From: AP-16 sp036395835
GTDB taxonomy: Bacteria > Pseudomonadota > Alphaproteobacteria > Rhizobiales > Xanthobacteraceae
DNA length: 8,116 bases
Direction: 5' to 3'
NCBI GenBank assembly: GCA_036395835.1
Contig: DASWCW010000238.1
Location: 1-8,116, forward strand
Shown piece by piece: positions 1 to 6,260 of the stretch; positions within the stretch are counted from its first letter, which is position 1, and the number at the start of each line of letters is the position of its first letter. The position numbers and the translations under genes were made by a program. The notes below the pieces were generated by a model, which was not told the origin of the DNA, ran no database searches, and saw only the letters and a list, made by a program, of their open reading frames with translations.

Positions 1-1
1 T

Positions 2-76
2 TGGAGCGGGCGATGGGATTCGAACCCACGACCCCAACCTTGGCAAGGTTGTGCTCTACCCCTGAGCTACACCCGC
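2..76 (-). tRNA. tRNA-Gly, anticodon GCC
   Basis: Read on the minus strand this folds into a complete 75-nt cloverleaf. The acceptor stem pairs GCGGGTG with CGCCCGC (one G-U), followed by a 4-bp D stem GCTC/GAGC with loop AGGGGTA, a 5-bp anticodon stem CAACC/GGTTG around loop TTGCCAA, a T arm with loop TTCGAAT, discriminator T and an encoded CCA at plus positions 2-4. The anticodon GCC (plus positions 42-44) reads glycine codons GGC and GGU. The gene points away from everything else in the window and appears monocistronic on this side. I could not identify a clear promoter upstream of position 76. Confidence 0.97.
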
Positions 77-241
77 ATCCGAAACGAGGGTATGCAGCGA
101 AAGCTCAACCGAACCGCGCTGTCTCGCCTCCTATGCCAAAACCGGCCCGGCATTGCAACCGAGGCACCGGCCGACCAGGAGCCATGGCTAACTGAGCGGC
201 CAGCCAGACGTTCCCGAGCAGCCCGGCAGCCGATGCGCCGC

Positions 242-266
242 CGGCCCGCCGGAGACGGCCCGCCGG
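242..266. repeat. Short GC-rich direct repeat
   Basis: The 11-mer CGGCCCGCCGG occurs at 242-252 and again at 256-266, separated by three bases. Each copy also has self-complementary ends (CCGGC/GCCGG). It lies in the 266-bp gene-free stretch between the tRNA and the small membrane protein gene. It may be no more than GC-rich slippage sequence; no function is claimed. The rest of 77-342 shows nothing else I can support except a TATATT hexamer at 307-312 resembling a -10 box without a convincing -35. Confidence 0.35.
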
Positions 267-342
267 CCCGGTCGCCCTAGACCGCTCGATTTTGCAAGCT
301 GCGTGCTATATTGGCGCGCCAATGCATATCGGCAACGGATCC

Positions 343-582
343 ATGGCGCCCCCGGTCCGATCGAGTTTCGCCAATGTCGTGCCGTTTCCGCGCCCGTTTC
401 GCGGCGCGGCCGCGCCGGAGGACGGCAGCCGCGCGGCGGGCAATGCGGCGCTGCTGACCGCCGCCGTCCTGGTCGTGGCCGGGGGCGTTTTCCTTCTCAA
501 CGCCATCACCAGCATCCCGCGGCATGTCGATTGCAATTTCTCCAAGCACCGGCCCTGCCATAGCTTCGTCGACGCGAATTGA
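343..582 (+). CDS. Small single-pass membrane protein, unknown function
   Basis: I do not recognise this family. The 79-residue product starts MAPPVRSS, has a basic, proline-containing N-terminus (VVPFPRPFRG), a hydrophobic stretch of about 20 residues near positions 36-55 (ALLTAAVLVVAGGVFLLNAI) that should be one transmembrane helix, and a short tail with two cysteines (DCNF and RPCHSF). Third codon positions are mostly G or C across the frame, which supports real coding. Start is uncertain: ATG 343 has a weak GGA just upstream; ATG 322 (seven residues longer) and TTG 292 are in frame. If the TATATT at 307-312 is a -10 box, transcription would begin near 319, which favours 343 or a nearly leaderless 322. 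It stands alone, 142 bp before the deacylase gene. Confidence 0.6.
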   Translation: MAPPVRSSFANVVPFPRPFRGAAAPEDGSRAAGNAALLTAAVLVVAGGVFLLNAITSIPRHVDCNFSKHRPCHSFVDAN

Positions 583-724
583 GTTCTCATGTCCCGAGCG
601 CGGCGCGGCACGACAGCGCTGCGCCGCAGACCCGGGACCCACACTCGCCCTGGACCAGACCTGGGCCCGGATCTGCAGCACGGCGCTACGCGCCGCGCTG
701 CGTCCGGCGAACGCTAGGCCCACC

Positions 725-1249
725 ATGCCCGCCACCCCCGACGATCTCTTTGCGTTGCTCGACCGGCTCGGCATCGCGCACGCGAGCGCGAGCCATCCGC
801 CGCTGTTCACGGTCGAGGCGTCGCGCCGGCTGCGCGGAACGATTCCCGGCGGCCACACCAAGAACCTGTTCCTGGCCGACAAGCGCGGCCGCGTTTTTCT
901 CGTCTCGGCGCTCGAGGACGCCGCAATCGACCTCAAGCGCCTGCATCATCGCCTCGACGCCGGCCGGTTCTCGTTCGGGTCCGCGGCACTGATGCGGGAG
1001 CTGATCGGCATCGAGCCCGGAGCGGTGACGCCGTTCGCGCTCATGAACGACACCGCCGGCCGGATCGCCGTCGTGCTCGACGCGCCGATGATGCGGGAGA
1101 AAACGCTGAATTTTCATCCGCTGGTCAACACCATGACGACGACGATCGCCCGGGACGACTTGGTGAAGTTCCTGGAGGCGACCGGGCATAAGCCGCGGAT
1201 TCTCGCCGTTTCCGGCCCCGAGCGGGCCGGCCCCGCCGGACCCTGCTAG
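725..1249 (+). CDS. YbaK/ProX-type aminoacyl-tRNA deacylase (prolyl-tRNA editing)
   Basis: The 174-residue protein matches the standalone YbaK/EbsC/ProX editing-domain family, cytoplasmic enzymes that hydrolyse mischarged tRNA (typically Ala- or Cys-tRNAPro) and so back up prolyl-tRNA synthetase. Visible hallmarks are the N-terminal DLFALLDRLGI helix, SHPPLFTVEA (23-32), the GGHTKNLFL segment holding the lysine expected to bind substrate (K46, N47), the GxxxP substrate loop GAVTP (99-103), and the NFHPLVNT segment (129-136) near the C-terminus. The size and the P-x-G-G-H-T-K-N-L-F-L pattern fit the bacterial ProXp-ala type best, but Ala versus Cys specificity cannot be read from sequence alone. 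The frame is open upstream to 524, but ATG 725 begins the conserved domain at the family's usual position. No strong Shine-Dalgarno is seen. It ends 74 bp before the cnoX-like gene. Confidence 0.88.
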   Translation: MPATPDDLFALLDRLGIAHASASHPPLFTVEASRRLRGTIPGGHTKNLFLADKRGRVFLVSALEDAAIDLKRLHHRLDAGRFSFGSAALMRELIGIEPGAVTPFALMNDTAGRIAVVLDAPMMREKTLNFHPLVNTMTTTIARDDLVKFLEATGHKPRILAVSGPERAGPAGPC

Positions 1250-1323
1250 CGTTGCATTCGCCCCCGCCATGGACCATGTATCGGGGAAACCAGCCGATCC
1301 GGCGCCACCGAGGGCCAAGAACC

Positions 1324-2229
1324 ATGCTGCAACATGCGGGAGTGACGGCAGCGGTCGCAGAGGACGTCGTGCGGGAGACGACGACCCAAAGCTTCGTCAA
1401 GGACGTCATCGAGGAATCGCGCCGGCAGCCGGTGCTGGTCGACTTCTGGGCACCGTGGTGCGGTCCCTGCAAGCAGCTGACCCCGATGCTGGAGAAGGCG
1501 GTGCGCGCCGCCAAGGGCAAGGCCAAGCTCGTCAAGATGAACATCGACGAGCACCCGGCGGTCCCGGGCCAAATGGGCATCCAGTCGATTCCCGCCGTGA
1601 TCGCCTTCGTCAACGGCCAGCCGGTCGACGGCTTCCTCGGCGCGCTTCCGGAAGGCCAGGTCACGGCTTTCCTGGAGCGGCTGGTCAAGGACCGCGTCGG
1701 CGGCGAGGAAAAGGATCTGCTCAAAGCCGCGGACGCGGCGCTCGTCGAGGGCGACACCGCCGGCGCCGCCGATCTCTACGCCAAGGTTCTGGCGCAGGAC
1801 GCCGGCAACGTGCCCGCGCTCGCCGGGCTCGCGCGCTGTTACGTCGCGACCGGCGCGATCGAGCAGGCCAAGCAAACGCTCGCGCTGGTGCCGGAGGCGA
1901 AGCGCAACGAGGCTCCGGTTGCCGCCGCCCGCGCCGCGCTCGAGCTTGCCGAACAGGCGACCTCGCTCGGACCGATCGCCGAGCTCGAGCAAAAACTCGC
2001 CGCCAATCCGCTCGATCACCAGGCGCGGTTCGATCTTGCGCTGGCACTCAACGCCAAGGGCCGGCGCCGCGAGGTGCTCGACCATCTGCTCGAGATCGTG
2101 CGCCGGGACCGCAAGTGGAACGACGACGGCGCGCGCAAGCAGCTGGTGCAATTGTTCGAGGCATGGGGCCCGACCGACGAGGCCACGCTCGAAGGCCGGC
2201 GCCGGTTGTCCTCGATCCTGTTTGCCTGA
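1324..2229 (+). CDS. cnoX: CnoX/YbbN-like thioredoxin with TPR domain
   Basis: The 301-residue protein has an N-terminal thioredoxin fold (about 15-125) with active site WCGPC at 45-49 and the cis-proline in SIPAV (P90). A C-terminal half of helical TPR-like repeats follows (about 130-301, e.g. LVEGDTAGAADLYAKVL and ALAGLARCYVATGAIEQA). This two-part architecture and length are those of CnoX (formerly YbbN), a cytoplasmic co-chaperone that holds oxidised or unfolded clients and passes them to GroEL or DnaK. E. coli CnoX has lost the first active-site cysteine, whereas this one keeps both, so it can be expected to have disulfide reductase activity as reported for the Caulobacter protein. ATG 1324 is chosen because the family's N-terminus begins there; the frame extends to 1252 without similarity. 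It likely leads an operon with the next two genes (39- and 70-bp gaps). Confidence 0.9.
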   Translation: MLQHAGVTAAVAEDVVRETTTQSFVKDVIEESRRQPVLVDFWAPWCGPCKQLTPMLEKAVRAAKGKAKLVKMNIDEHPAVPGQMGIQSIPAVIAFVNGQPVDGFLGALPEGQVTAFLERLVKDRVGGEEKDLLKAADAALVEGDTAGAADLYAKVLAQDAGNVPALAGLARCYVATGAIEQAKQTLALVPEAKRNEAPVAAARAALELAEQATSLGPIAELEQKLAANPLDHQARFDLALALNAKGRRREVLDHLLEIVRRDRKWNDDGARKQLVQLFEAWGPTDEATLEGRRRLSSILFA

Positions 2230-2268
2230 TCCGCTTGCCCGGGCAGCGGGCGGCGCTGGAGAGCGACG

Positions 2269-2940
2269 ATGCCGATGAACGCGGTCTATCGCGGGCCCGG
2301 CGATCTTCCGCAGGTCATTCCGGTTTTCCCGCTTGCCGGCGCGTTGCTGCTGCCGCGCGGCCAGATGCCGCTCAACATATTCGAGCCGCGCTATCTCGCC
2401 ATGGTGGACGACGCGCTCGCGGGAGCGCGCCTGATCGGCATGATTCAACCCGATGCCGCCCATCCGGGCCCGGAGGCGAGGCCACATCTCTATAGCGTCG
2501 GCTGCGTTGGCCGCATCACGCAATTGGCCGAGACCGGCGACGGCCGGTACCTGCTCGAGCTCACCGGCATCGCCCGCTTCCGCGTCGAGGAGGAGCTCGC
2601 TGTGCCGACGGCGTACCGCCAGTGCCGCGTGGGCTATGCGGAATTCGCCGACGATTTCGTGGCCCGCAAAGGCGAGGAGGCAGTCGACCGCAAGACATTG
2701 CTCGCGGCGCTCACCGCGTTCCTCAAGGCGAACAGTCTCAAGGCCGACTGGCAAGGCATCGAAAACGCGCCCAACGAGGCGCTGGTCAATGCGCTGGCGA
2801 TGATGTCGCCCTATGGGGCGGCGGAAAAGCAGGCGCTGCTGGAGGCCCCGGATCTGAAAACGCGCGCCGAGATTTTAGTTGCGGTCACCGAGATCGAGCT
2901 TGCCAAGGCGGGGAGCGAAGGCGAAACGCCGCTGCAATGA
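2269..2940 (+). CDS. LON substrate-binding-domain protein (no protease part)
   Basis: The 223-residue protein consists almost entirely of the LON N-terminal (substrate-binding) domain. The diagnostic opening is VFPLAGALLLPRGQMPLNIFEPRY (split here as VFPLAGALLLPR at 19-30 and NIFEPRY at 36-42), followed by GCVGRI (78-83), GIARFRV (100-106) and the late helix beginning SPYGAAEKQALLE (180-192). There is no AAA+ or serine-lysine protease domain, so it is a standalone LON-domain protein; its molecular role is unknown, and a link to protein quality control is inferred from the fold and from the upstream cnoX-like gene. A GGAGAG at 2258-2263 sits 5 nt before ATG 2269; ATG 2275 is an alternative two codons in. 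A cnoX / LON-domain / Trm112-like order is, as I recall, conserved in many alphaproteobacteria. Confidence 0.88.
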   Translation: MPMNAVYRGPGDLPQVIPVFPLAGALLLPRGQMPLNIFEPRYLAMVDDALAGARLIGMIQPDAAHPGPEARPHLYSVGCVGRITQLAETGDGRYLLELTGIARFRVEEELAVPTAYRQCRVGYAEFADDFVARKGEEAVDRKTLLAALTAFLKANSLKADWQGIENAPNEALVNALAMMSPYGAAEKQALLEAPDLKTRAEILVAVTEIELAKAGSEGETPLQ

Positions 2941-2972
2941 GTTTCCCGGCGCGCGCGACAGCGCGAACGGGA

Positions 2973-2989
2973 CCCCGGATGATCCGGGG
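2973..2989. promoter_or_regulatory. 17-bp palindrome before the Trm112-like gene
   Basis: CCCCGGATGATCCGGGG reads as 8-bp perfect arms (2973-2980 and 2982-2989) around one central base. As RNA it would be a 7-bp GC-rich stem with a UGA loop. It is followed by AAAG rather than a T-run, so it is a poor intrinsic terminator. It lies in the 70-bp gap inside the probable operon and ends 7 nt before the GGAGGAAG ribosome-binding site of the next gene. It could be an mRNA processing or attenuating hairpin, or a protein operator; which one cannot be told from sequence. Confidence 0.45.
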
Positions 2990-2996
2990 AAAGCAC

Positions 2997-3004
2997 GGAG
3001 GAAG
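2997..3004 (+). promoter_or_regulatory. Ribosome-binding site of the Trm112-like gene
   Basis: GGAGGAAG is the best Shine-Dalgarno match in the window and lies 6 nt before ATG 3011. It fixes that start against the longer open frame that reaches back to 2879 inside the preceding gene. Confidence 0.8.
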
Positions 3005-3010
3005 ATCGAG

Positions 3011-3205
3011 ATGAACGACACGCCGCGCGACCGTCACGCGGTCGATCCGAAGCTGCTGGAAATCCTGGTTTGCCCGCTGACCAAGGGTCCGCTGGAATAT
3101 GACGCCGAGAAGCAGGAGCTGATCTCCCGATCGGCAAAGCTCGCCTACCCGATCCGGGACGGCATTCCCATCATGCTGCCGGAGGAAGCCCGCGCGCTGG
3201 AGTAA
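3011..3205 (+). CDS. Trm112-like (UPF0434/YcaR) small protein
   Basis: The 64-residue protein has the Trm112/YcaR signature: VDPKLLEILVCPLTKGPLEYD (beginning DPKLLEILVCPLT, 12-24), then EKQELIS, KLAYPIRDGIPIMLPEEAR at the C-terminus. The family resembles the small zinc-ribbon partner of eukaryotic tRNA and rRNA methyltransferases; the bacterial role is not settled. In E. coli YcaR-type proteins zinc ligands come as CPxC plus a later cysteine. Here the second position is threonine (CPLT) and the later one is serine (ELIS), leaving a single cysteine, so zinc binding is unlikely. I recall the CPLT variant as common in Hyphomicrobiales, so this is probably lineage-typical. The strong ribosome-binding site and family length support ATG 3011. 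It is the last gene of the cnoX / LON-domain operon, and is followed 8 bp later by the inverted-repeat element. Confidence 0.9.
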   Translation: MNDTPRDRHAVDPKLLEILVCPLTKGPLEYDAEKQELISRSAKLAYPIRDGIPIMLPEEARALE

Positions 3206-3213
3206 GGCTGCCT

Positions 3214-3352
3214 ACCTCCCCTGAAGGGGAGGTCGGCAAGCGTGCAGGGCACGCGAGCCGGGTGGGGTGAGGGGAAACAGCTTCGTCAACGAATTGACCC
3301 CACCCCGGCAGCTCGCAGATGCTCGCTGCCGACCCTCCCCTGAAGGGGAGGG
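3214..3352. repeat. REPIN-like inverted palindromic repeat between convergent genes
   Basis: Two related arms of about 55 bp face each other. The left arm (3214-3268) has an 8-bp hairpin ACCTCCCC-TGAA-GGGGAGGT (3214-3233), then TCGGC, about 22 variable bases, and CCGGGTGGGGT (3258-3268). The right arm, read on the minus strand (3352 to 3297), has hairpin CCCTCCCC-TTCA-GGGGAGGG, then TCGGC, about 22 variable bases, and CCGGGGTGGGGT. The arms can pair across a central 28-nt segment, itself holding TTCG/CGAA. The element fills the gap between two convergent stop codons, starting 9 nt after the trm112-like stop (3205) and ending 1 nt before the minus-strand ubi gene. Neither hairpin is followed by a T-run, so any terminator role is speculative. 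Two inverted REP-type units forming a doublet fits the REPIN description; dispersal in the genome cannot be tested here. Confidence 0.75.
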
Positions 3353-3353
3353 A

Positions 3354-4571
3354 TCAGAGCGCCTCGCCGCGGAGCAGTTTTGGCACGTCGCCGGTGACGC
3401 CCGCGGCCTCGCGGATGAACAAATGCTTGAGGCCGGGCAGCCGATCGACGAGGCCGAGGCCCACGTCGCGAACGAGACGCAGCGCATCGGAGCGGTTCGA
3501 GAACAGGCGATTGAGCCCATCGGTCGCCATCCCCATCATCATCGTGTCGAACCGGCGCCAGCGCTGGTAGCGCTCCAGCACCTCGCTCGAGCCCGGATCG
3601 AGGCCGAGCCGCGCCGCATCGACGATCGCCTCGGCGAGCGCCGCGACGTCGCGCAGCCCCATGTTGAGACCCTGGCCGGCGATCGGGTGGATCACGTGCG
3701 CGGCATCGCCGATCAGCGCCAGTCGATCGCCGATGAAGGAGCGCGCCACCGAATATCCCAATGGATGCACGCGGCGCGGACCGATGATCTCGATCTCGCC
3801 GAGCTCGAGCCCGAACCGGCGTTCCAGCTCGGCGTGGAAGAGATCGTCCGCAAGCGCGACGATTTGCTCCGCAGCTTGCGTCTCCTCGGTCCACACGATC
3901 GACGAGCGGCGACCCTTGAGCGGCAGGATCGCAAACGGCCCCGCAGGGAGAAAATGCTCGCACGCGCGCCCGCCGTGATCGCGCTCGTGCGCCACATTGG
4001 TGACGATCGCCGATTGCGGATAGGTCCAGCCGTAGGTCGGAATGCCCGCGAGCTCGCGCAGGCGCGAGCGCGCGCCGTCGGCTGCGACGAGGAGACGCGC
4101 GGGCGTGTCGGTATCATCGGGAAAGCGCACCGCGACTTGGCCGGATGTCGATTCGAACCCGGTCACCGCGGCGGACTTCAAGACGATCCCGAGCTCGCGG
4201 GCCTTCGCGGTGAGCGCCGCAACCAGATCGCGGTTCTCGATCATGTGCGCGAACGGCTCGCCGGGCTCGACCTCGCCGCCGAAGCTCAGGAAAACCGGCC
4301 GCACCTTGTCGCTGAGCCGGCTGTCGGTCACCGCCATGTCGAGGATCGGCTGCGCCTCCTGCGCGACCGCCTCCCATACGCCGATCGTCTCGAACAATCG
4401 TCGCGCGCCCGCGGCGATCGCCGAGGCGCGCAGATCGCCCGAGCCGTCCCGCCCGATGAAGGGATCCGCAACGATGATGGCAAACGCCGAGCCGAGCCCC
4501 TGGCGCAGCGCGATGCCGAGCGCCAGCCCGGCGAAACCGCCGCCCGCAATCACCACATCGGCCCGTTCCAT
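3354..4571 (-). CDS. UbiH/UbiF/COQ6-family FAD monooxygenase (ubiquinone hydroxylase)
   Basis: The 405-residue protein has the family's motifs in order: an N-terminal Rossmann dinucleotide motif GGGFAG (10-15), the DG motif in VAADGARSRLRE (D165-G166), and the second FAD motif LIGDAAHVIHPIAGQGLNMG (G288-D289), followed by a helical C-terminus. Members hydroxylate the aromatic ring of ubiquinone precursors using FAD, NAD(P)H and O2, at the inner face of the membrane. Length equals the family norm. In alphaproteobacteria related enzymes (UbiL, UbiM, UbiH, UbiF) differ in which ring carbons they hydroxylate, so I give no symbol. ATG 4571 is chosen with CGGGA about 6 nt upstream. An in-frame GTG at 4595 would add eight residues and lies just downstream of a minus-strand CTATAA (4620-4615), so it remains possible. 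It is transcribed divergently from tesB. Confidence 0.88.
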   Translation of the reverse strand: MERADVVIAGGGFAGLALGIALRQGLGSAFAIIVADPFIGRDGSGDLRASAIAAGARRLFETIGVWEAVAQEAQPILDMAVTDSRLSDKVRPVFLSFGGEVEPGEPFAHMIENRDLVAALTAKARELGIVLKSAAVTGFESTSGQVAVRFPDDTDTPARLLVAADGARSRLRELAGIPTYGWTYPQSAIVTNVAHERDHGGRACEHFLPAGPFAILPLKGRRSSIVWTEETQAAEQIVALADDLFHAELERRFGLELGEIEIIGPRRVHPLGYSVARSFIGDRLALIGDAAHVIHPIAGQGLNMGLRDVAALAEAIVDAARLGLDPGSSEVLERYQRWRRFDTMMMGMATDGLNRLFSNRSDALRLVRDVGLGLVDRLPGLKHLFIREAAGVTGDVPKLLRGEAL

Positions 4572-4654
4572 ACCGGTTCCCGAAGACTTGTTCACTGGTC
4601 AATCGAAGCCGCCGTTATAGCAGGTTCAGAGGCCGCAACCTGGAAATCGGCACA

Positions 4655-4682
4655 TTGCCACTTCCGCAAACCCTGCTAGGAC
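4655..4682 (+). promoter_or_regulatory. Candidate sigma-70-type promoter for tesB
   Basis: TTGCCA (4655-4660) and TAGGAC (4677-4682) are 16 bp apart, about 40 bp before ATG 4723, in the 127-151 bp divergent spacer shared with the ubi gene. The -10 match is weak, and no experimental or comparative support is available. Confidence 0.25.
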
Positions 4683-4722
4683 CTGACCAACGATTCCCGA
4701 TCATCGACCGCTGAACCCAGGC

Positions 4723-5586
4723 ATGTCCGCCCTCAAAGCCGTTCTCGATATCCTCGATCTCGAGCCGCTCGAAGTGAACCTGTTCCGCGGTCGCAGCCCG
4801 CAGTCGGGCTGGCAGCGCGTGTTCGGCGGGCAGGTGATCGGACAGGCGCTGGTTGCCGCCTGCCGCACGGTCGAGGGCCGCCAGCCGCATTCCATGCACG
4901 CCTATTTCCTGCTCCCAGGCGATCCCAAGGTGCCGATCATCTACGAGGTCGACCGCATTCGCGACGGCAGGAGCTTCACCACGCGTCGCGTGGTGGCGAT
5001 CCAGCATGGTCGAGCGATCTTTTCGATGTCGGTTTCGTTCCACAACGACGAGCCCGGGCTGGCACATCAGGCGGCGATGCCCGATGTGCCGCCGCCCGAA
5101 GCGCTGCCGAGCGAATCGGAAGTCGGCGGCGAGGTGCTGCAGCACGTGCCGGAAGCCGTGCGGCGCTACTACGAGCGCGAGCGCCCGATCGAGATGCGGC
5201 CGGTGGAATACGCGCGCTATTTCGGCAAGAAATTCGCGGACGCGAAATTTCACGTCTGGATCCGGACCACGGAACGGCTGCCCGACGACCCGGCCATTCA
5301 CCAATGCGTGCTGGCCTATGCGTCGGACCTCACCCTGCTCGACACGGCGCTGATGCCGTATGGCCGCACCTTGTTCGAGCAGGAGTTCATGGCCGCGAGC
5401 CTCGACCATGCGCTCTGGTTCCATCGGCCGTTCCGCGCCGACGACTGGCTGCTCTACGCCCAGGACAGCCCCAATCTGTCGGGCGCGCGCGGACTGGCGC
5501 GCGGGTCGATCTTTGCTCGCGACGGCACGCTGGTGGCCTCGGTCGCCCAGGAGGGAATGCTGCGCGAGCGCCGGCCGGAGCGCTGA
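4723..5586 (+). CDS. tesB: Acyl-CoA thioesterase II
   Basis: The 287-residue protein is a full-length double-hotdog TesB, which hydrolyses medium- and long-chain acyl-CoA to free fatty acid and CoA in the cytoplasm. The first hotdog contains GWQRVFGGQVIGQAL (29-43) and HSMHAYFLLPGD (56-67); the second contains ASDLTLLDTAL (200-210), SLDHALWFHRPF (226-237) and VASVAQEGMLR (271-281). The E. coli catalytic residues D204, T228 and Q278 align, with a constant offset of two, to D202, S226 and Q276. The middle residue is therefore serine instead of threonine, a conservative change that keeps the hydroxyl. The start is set by the conserved MSALKAVLDIL opening; the Shine-Dalgarno is weak. Its physiological role is usually modest (fatty-acid or beta-oxidation overflow). 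It lies 137 bp before glnK1 and shares no obvious function with it. Confidence 0.93.
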   Translation: MSALKAVLDILDLEPLEVNLFRGRSPQSGWQRVFGGQVIGQALVAACRTVEGRQPHSMHAYFLLPGDPKVPIIYEVDRIRDGRSFTTRRVVAIQHGRAIFSMSVSFHNDEPGLAHQAAMPDVPPPEALPSESEVGGEVLQHVPEAVRRYYERERPIEMRPVEYARYFGKKFADAKFHVWIRTTERLPDDPAIHQCVLAYASDLTLLDTALMPYGRTLFEQEFMAASLDHALWFHRPFRADDWLLYAQDSPNLSGARGLARGSIFARDGTLVASVAQEGMLRERRPER

Positions 5587-5631
5587 ACCCATGCCGGCCC
5601 GAGCGAAATCTTTCCGCCCGTCCGTTTGCGC

Positions 5632-5661
5632 TTGATCTGGGCCGCCGGATCGTGCGCTATC
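5632..5661 (+). promoter_or_regulatory. Candidate sigma-70-type promoter for the first glnK
   Basis: TTGATC (5632-5637) and GCTATC (5656-5661) are 18 bp apart, about 60 bp before ATG 5724. No GG-N10-GC sigma-54 pattern was found in 5587-5723. The match is weak and read-through from tesB is an alternative. Confidence 0.25.
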
Positions 5662-5723
5662 GGGCGCGAGCGGCCCCCAAGTCCCGCGGTTGGGGAGCGA
5701 CCACGCGGTCGGCAGAGAAATCC

Positions 5724-6062
5724 ATGAAGCTCGTCATCGCCATCATCAAGCCGTTCAAGCTCGACGACGTCCGCGACGCCATCGGCGATCTCGGCATCGC
5801 CGGCCTCACCGTGACCGAGGTCAAGGGCTACGGCCGCCAGCGCGGCCATACCGAGATCTACCGCGGCGCCGAATATGCGGTGAATTTTCTGCCCAAGCTG
5901 AAGATCGAGGTCGCAGTTCCGGCCGACCGGGCCGACAAGGTGGTCGACGCGATCACCTCCACGGCCAAGACCGGCCAGATCGGCGACGGCAAGATTTTCG
6001 TGCTCGATCTGGAGCATGCGGTGCGCATCCGCACCGGCGAGACCGACGCCGACGCGCTGTAA
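5724..6062 (+). CDS. glnK: PII signal protein GlnK (first copy)
   Basis: The 112-residue protein is a complete PII regulator. PII trimers sense 2-oxoglutarate and ATP/ADP, are uridylylated by GlnD, and control AmtB, NtrB and other nitrogen targets. The opening MKLVIAIIKPFKLDDVR, the T-loop (about 37-55) with uridylylation site Y51 in HTEIYRGAEY (42-51), the Walker-like TGQIGDGKIFV segment (83-93) and the C-terminal VRIRTGE are all intact. Residue 54 is asparagine, as in E. coli GlnK (GlnB has aspartate), so a GlnK assignment is reasonable. It differs from the second copy at 22 of 112 positions (about 80% identity). Only a weak AGAG precedes the start, and the upstream region lacks a sigma-54 element, so regulation may differ from copy two. 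Unusually it is followed not by amtB but by another glnK. Confidence 0.93.
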   Translation: MKLVIAIIKPFKLDDVRDAIGDLGIAGLTVTEVKGYGRQRGHTEIYRGAEYAVNFLPKLKIEVAVPADRADKVVDAITSTAKTGQIGDGKIFVLDLEHAVRIRTGETDADAL

Positions 6063-6137
6063 TCCGGCAACTGCCAGCGCTCGACCTCGCTTTTTCGGGG
6101 GCGCCGGCACATCGCGTCCCGACCACTGACCATTTTT

Positions 6138-6154
6138 TGTGCAAACTTGGTGCT
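6138..6154 (+). promoter_or_regulatory. Possible NtrC-binding site upstream of glnK2
   Basis: TGTGCAAACTTGGTGCT resembles the NtrC dyad TGCACC-N5-GGTGCA: the right half GGTGC is exact apart from the last base, the left half is degenerate. It lies about 90 bp upstream of the -24/-12 element, inside the usual range for an enhancer-bound activator. A single imperfect site is weak evidence. Confidence 0.4.
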
Positions 6155-6244
6155 TCTTTGTGCGGCACGCCATGCCGCCGTTCGTATCCCGGGTCGGTCG
6201 AAAGAGTCATTCTTTCCAAGTCGATAGACCTGCCGCGATCGAGT

Positions 6245-6260
6245 TGGCACGGCGCTTGAT
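6245..6260 (+). promoter_or_regulatory. Sigma-54 (RpoN) -24/-12 promoter of glnK2-amtB
   Basis: TGGCAC at 6245-6250, five bases, then TTGAT at 6256-6260 matches the sigma-54 consensus TGGCAC-N5-TTGCA with exact spacing; the only departure in the core is GA for GC at -12. Transcription would start near 6271, leaving a leader of roughly 97 nt before ATG 6368. RpoN/NtrC control of glnK-amtB is standard in proteobacteria, so context supports the call. Confidence 0.7.

Noticed and set aside
1246..2754. 502-codon open frame on the minus strand
   Set aside because: It is antisense to the cnoX-like and LON-domain genes, resembles no protein I know, and long antisense frames are expected in GC-rich genes with strong third-position bias.
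3214..3352. CRISPR-like or insertion-sequence reading of the paired repeats
   Set aside because: Only two units, in inverted and not direct orientation, with no open frame between them and no target-site duplication seen.
3267..4679. 470-codon open frame on the plus strand
   Set aside because: It runs antisense to the ubi hydroxylase, whose FAD motifs are unmistakable; the plus frame has Arg/Ala/Asp-rich composition typical of a shadow.
6093..6138. Possible terminator after the first glnK (GC-rich stretch then a T-run)
   Set aside because: The best stem has several mismatches and is separated from the T-run by about 15 bases, so it is not a credible intrinsic terminator.
6147..6163. Second sigma-54-like match, TTGGTGCTTCTTTGTGC
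   Set aside because: The GG-to-GC spacing is 11-12 rather than 10 bases, and the -24 core is TGGTGC rather than TGGCAC.
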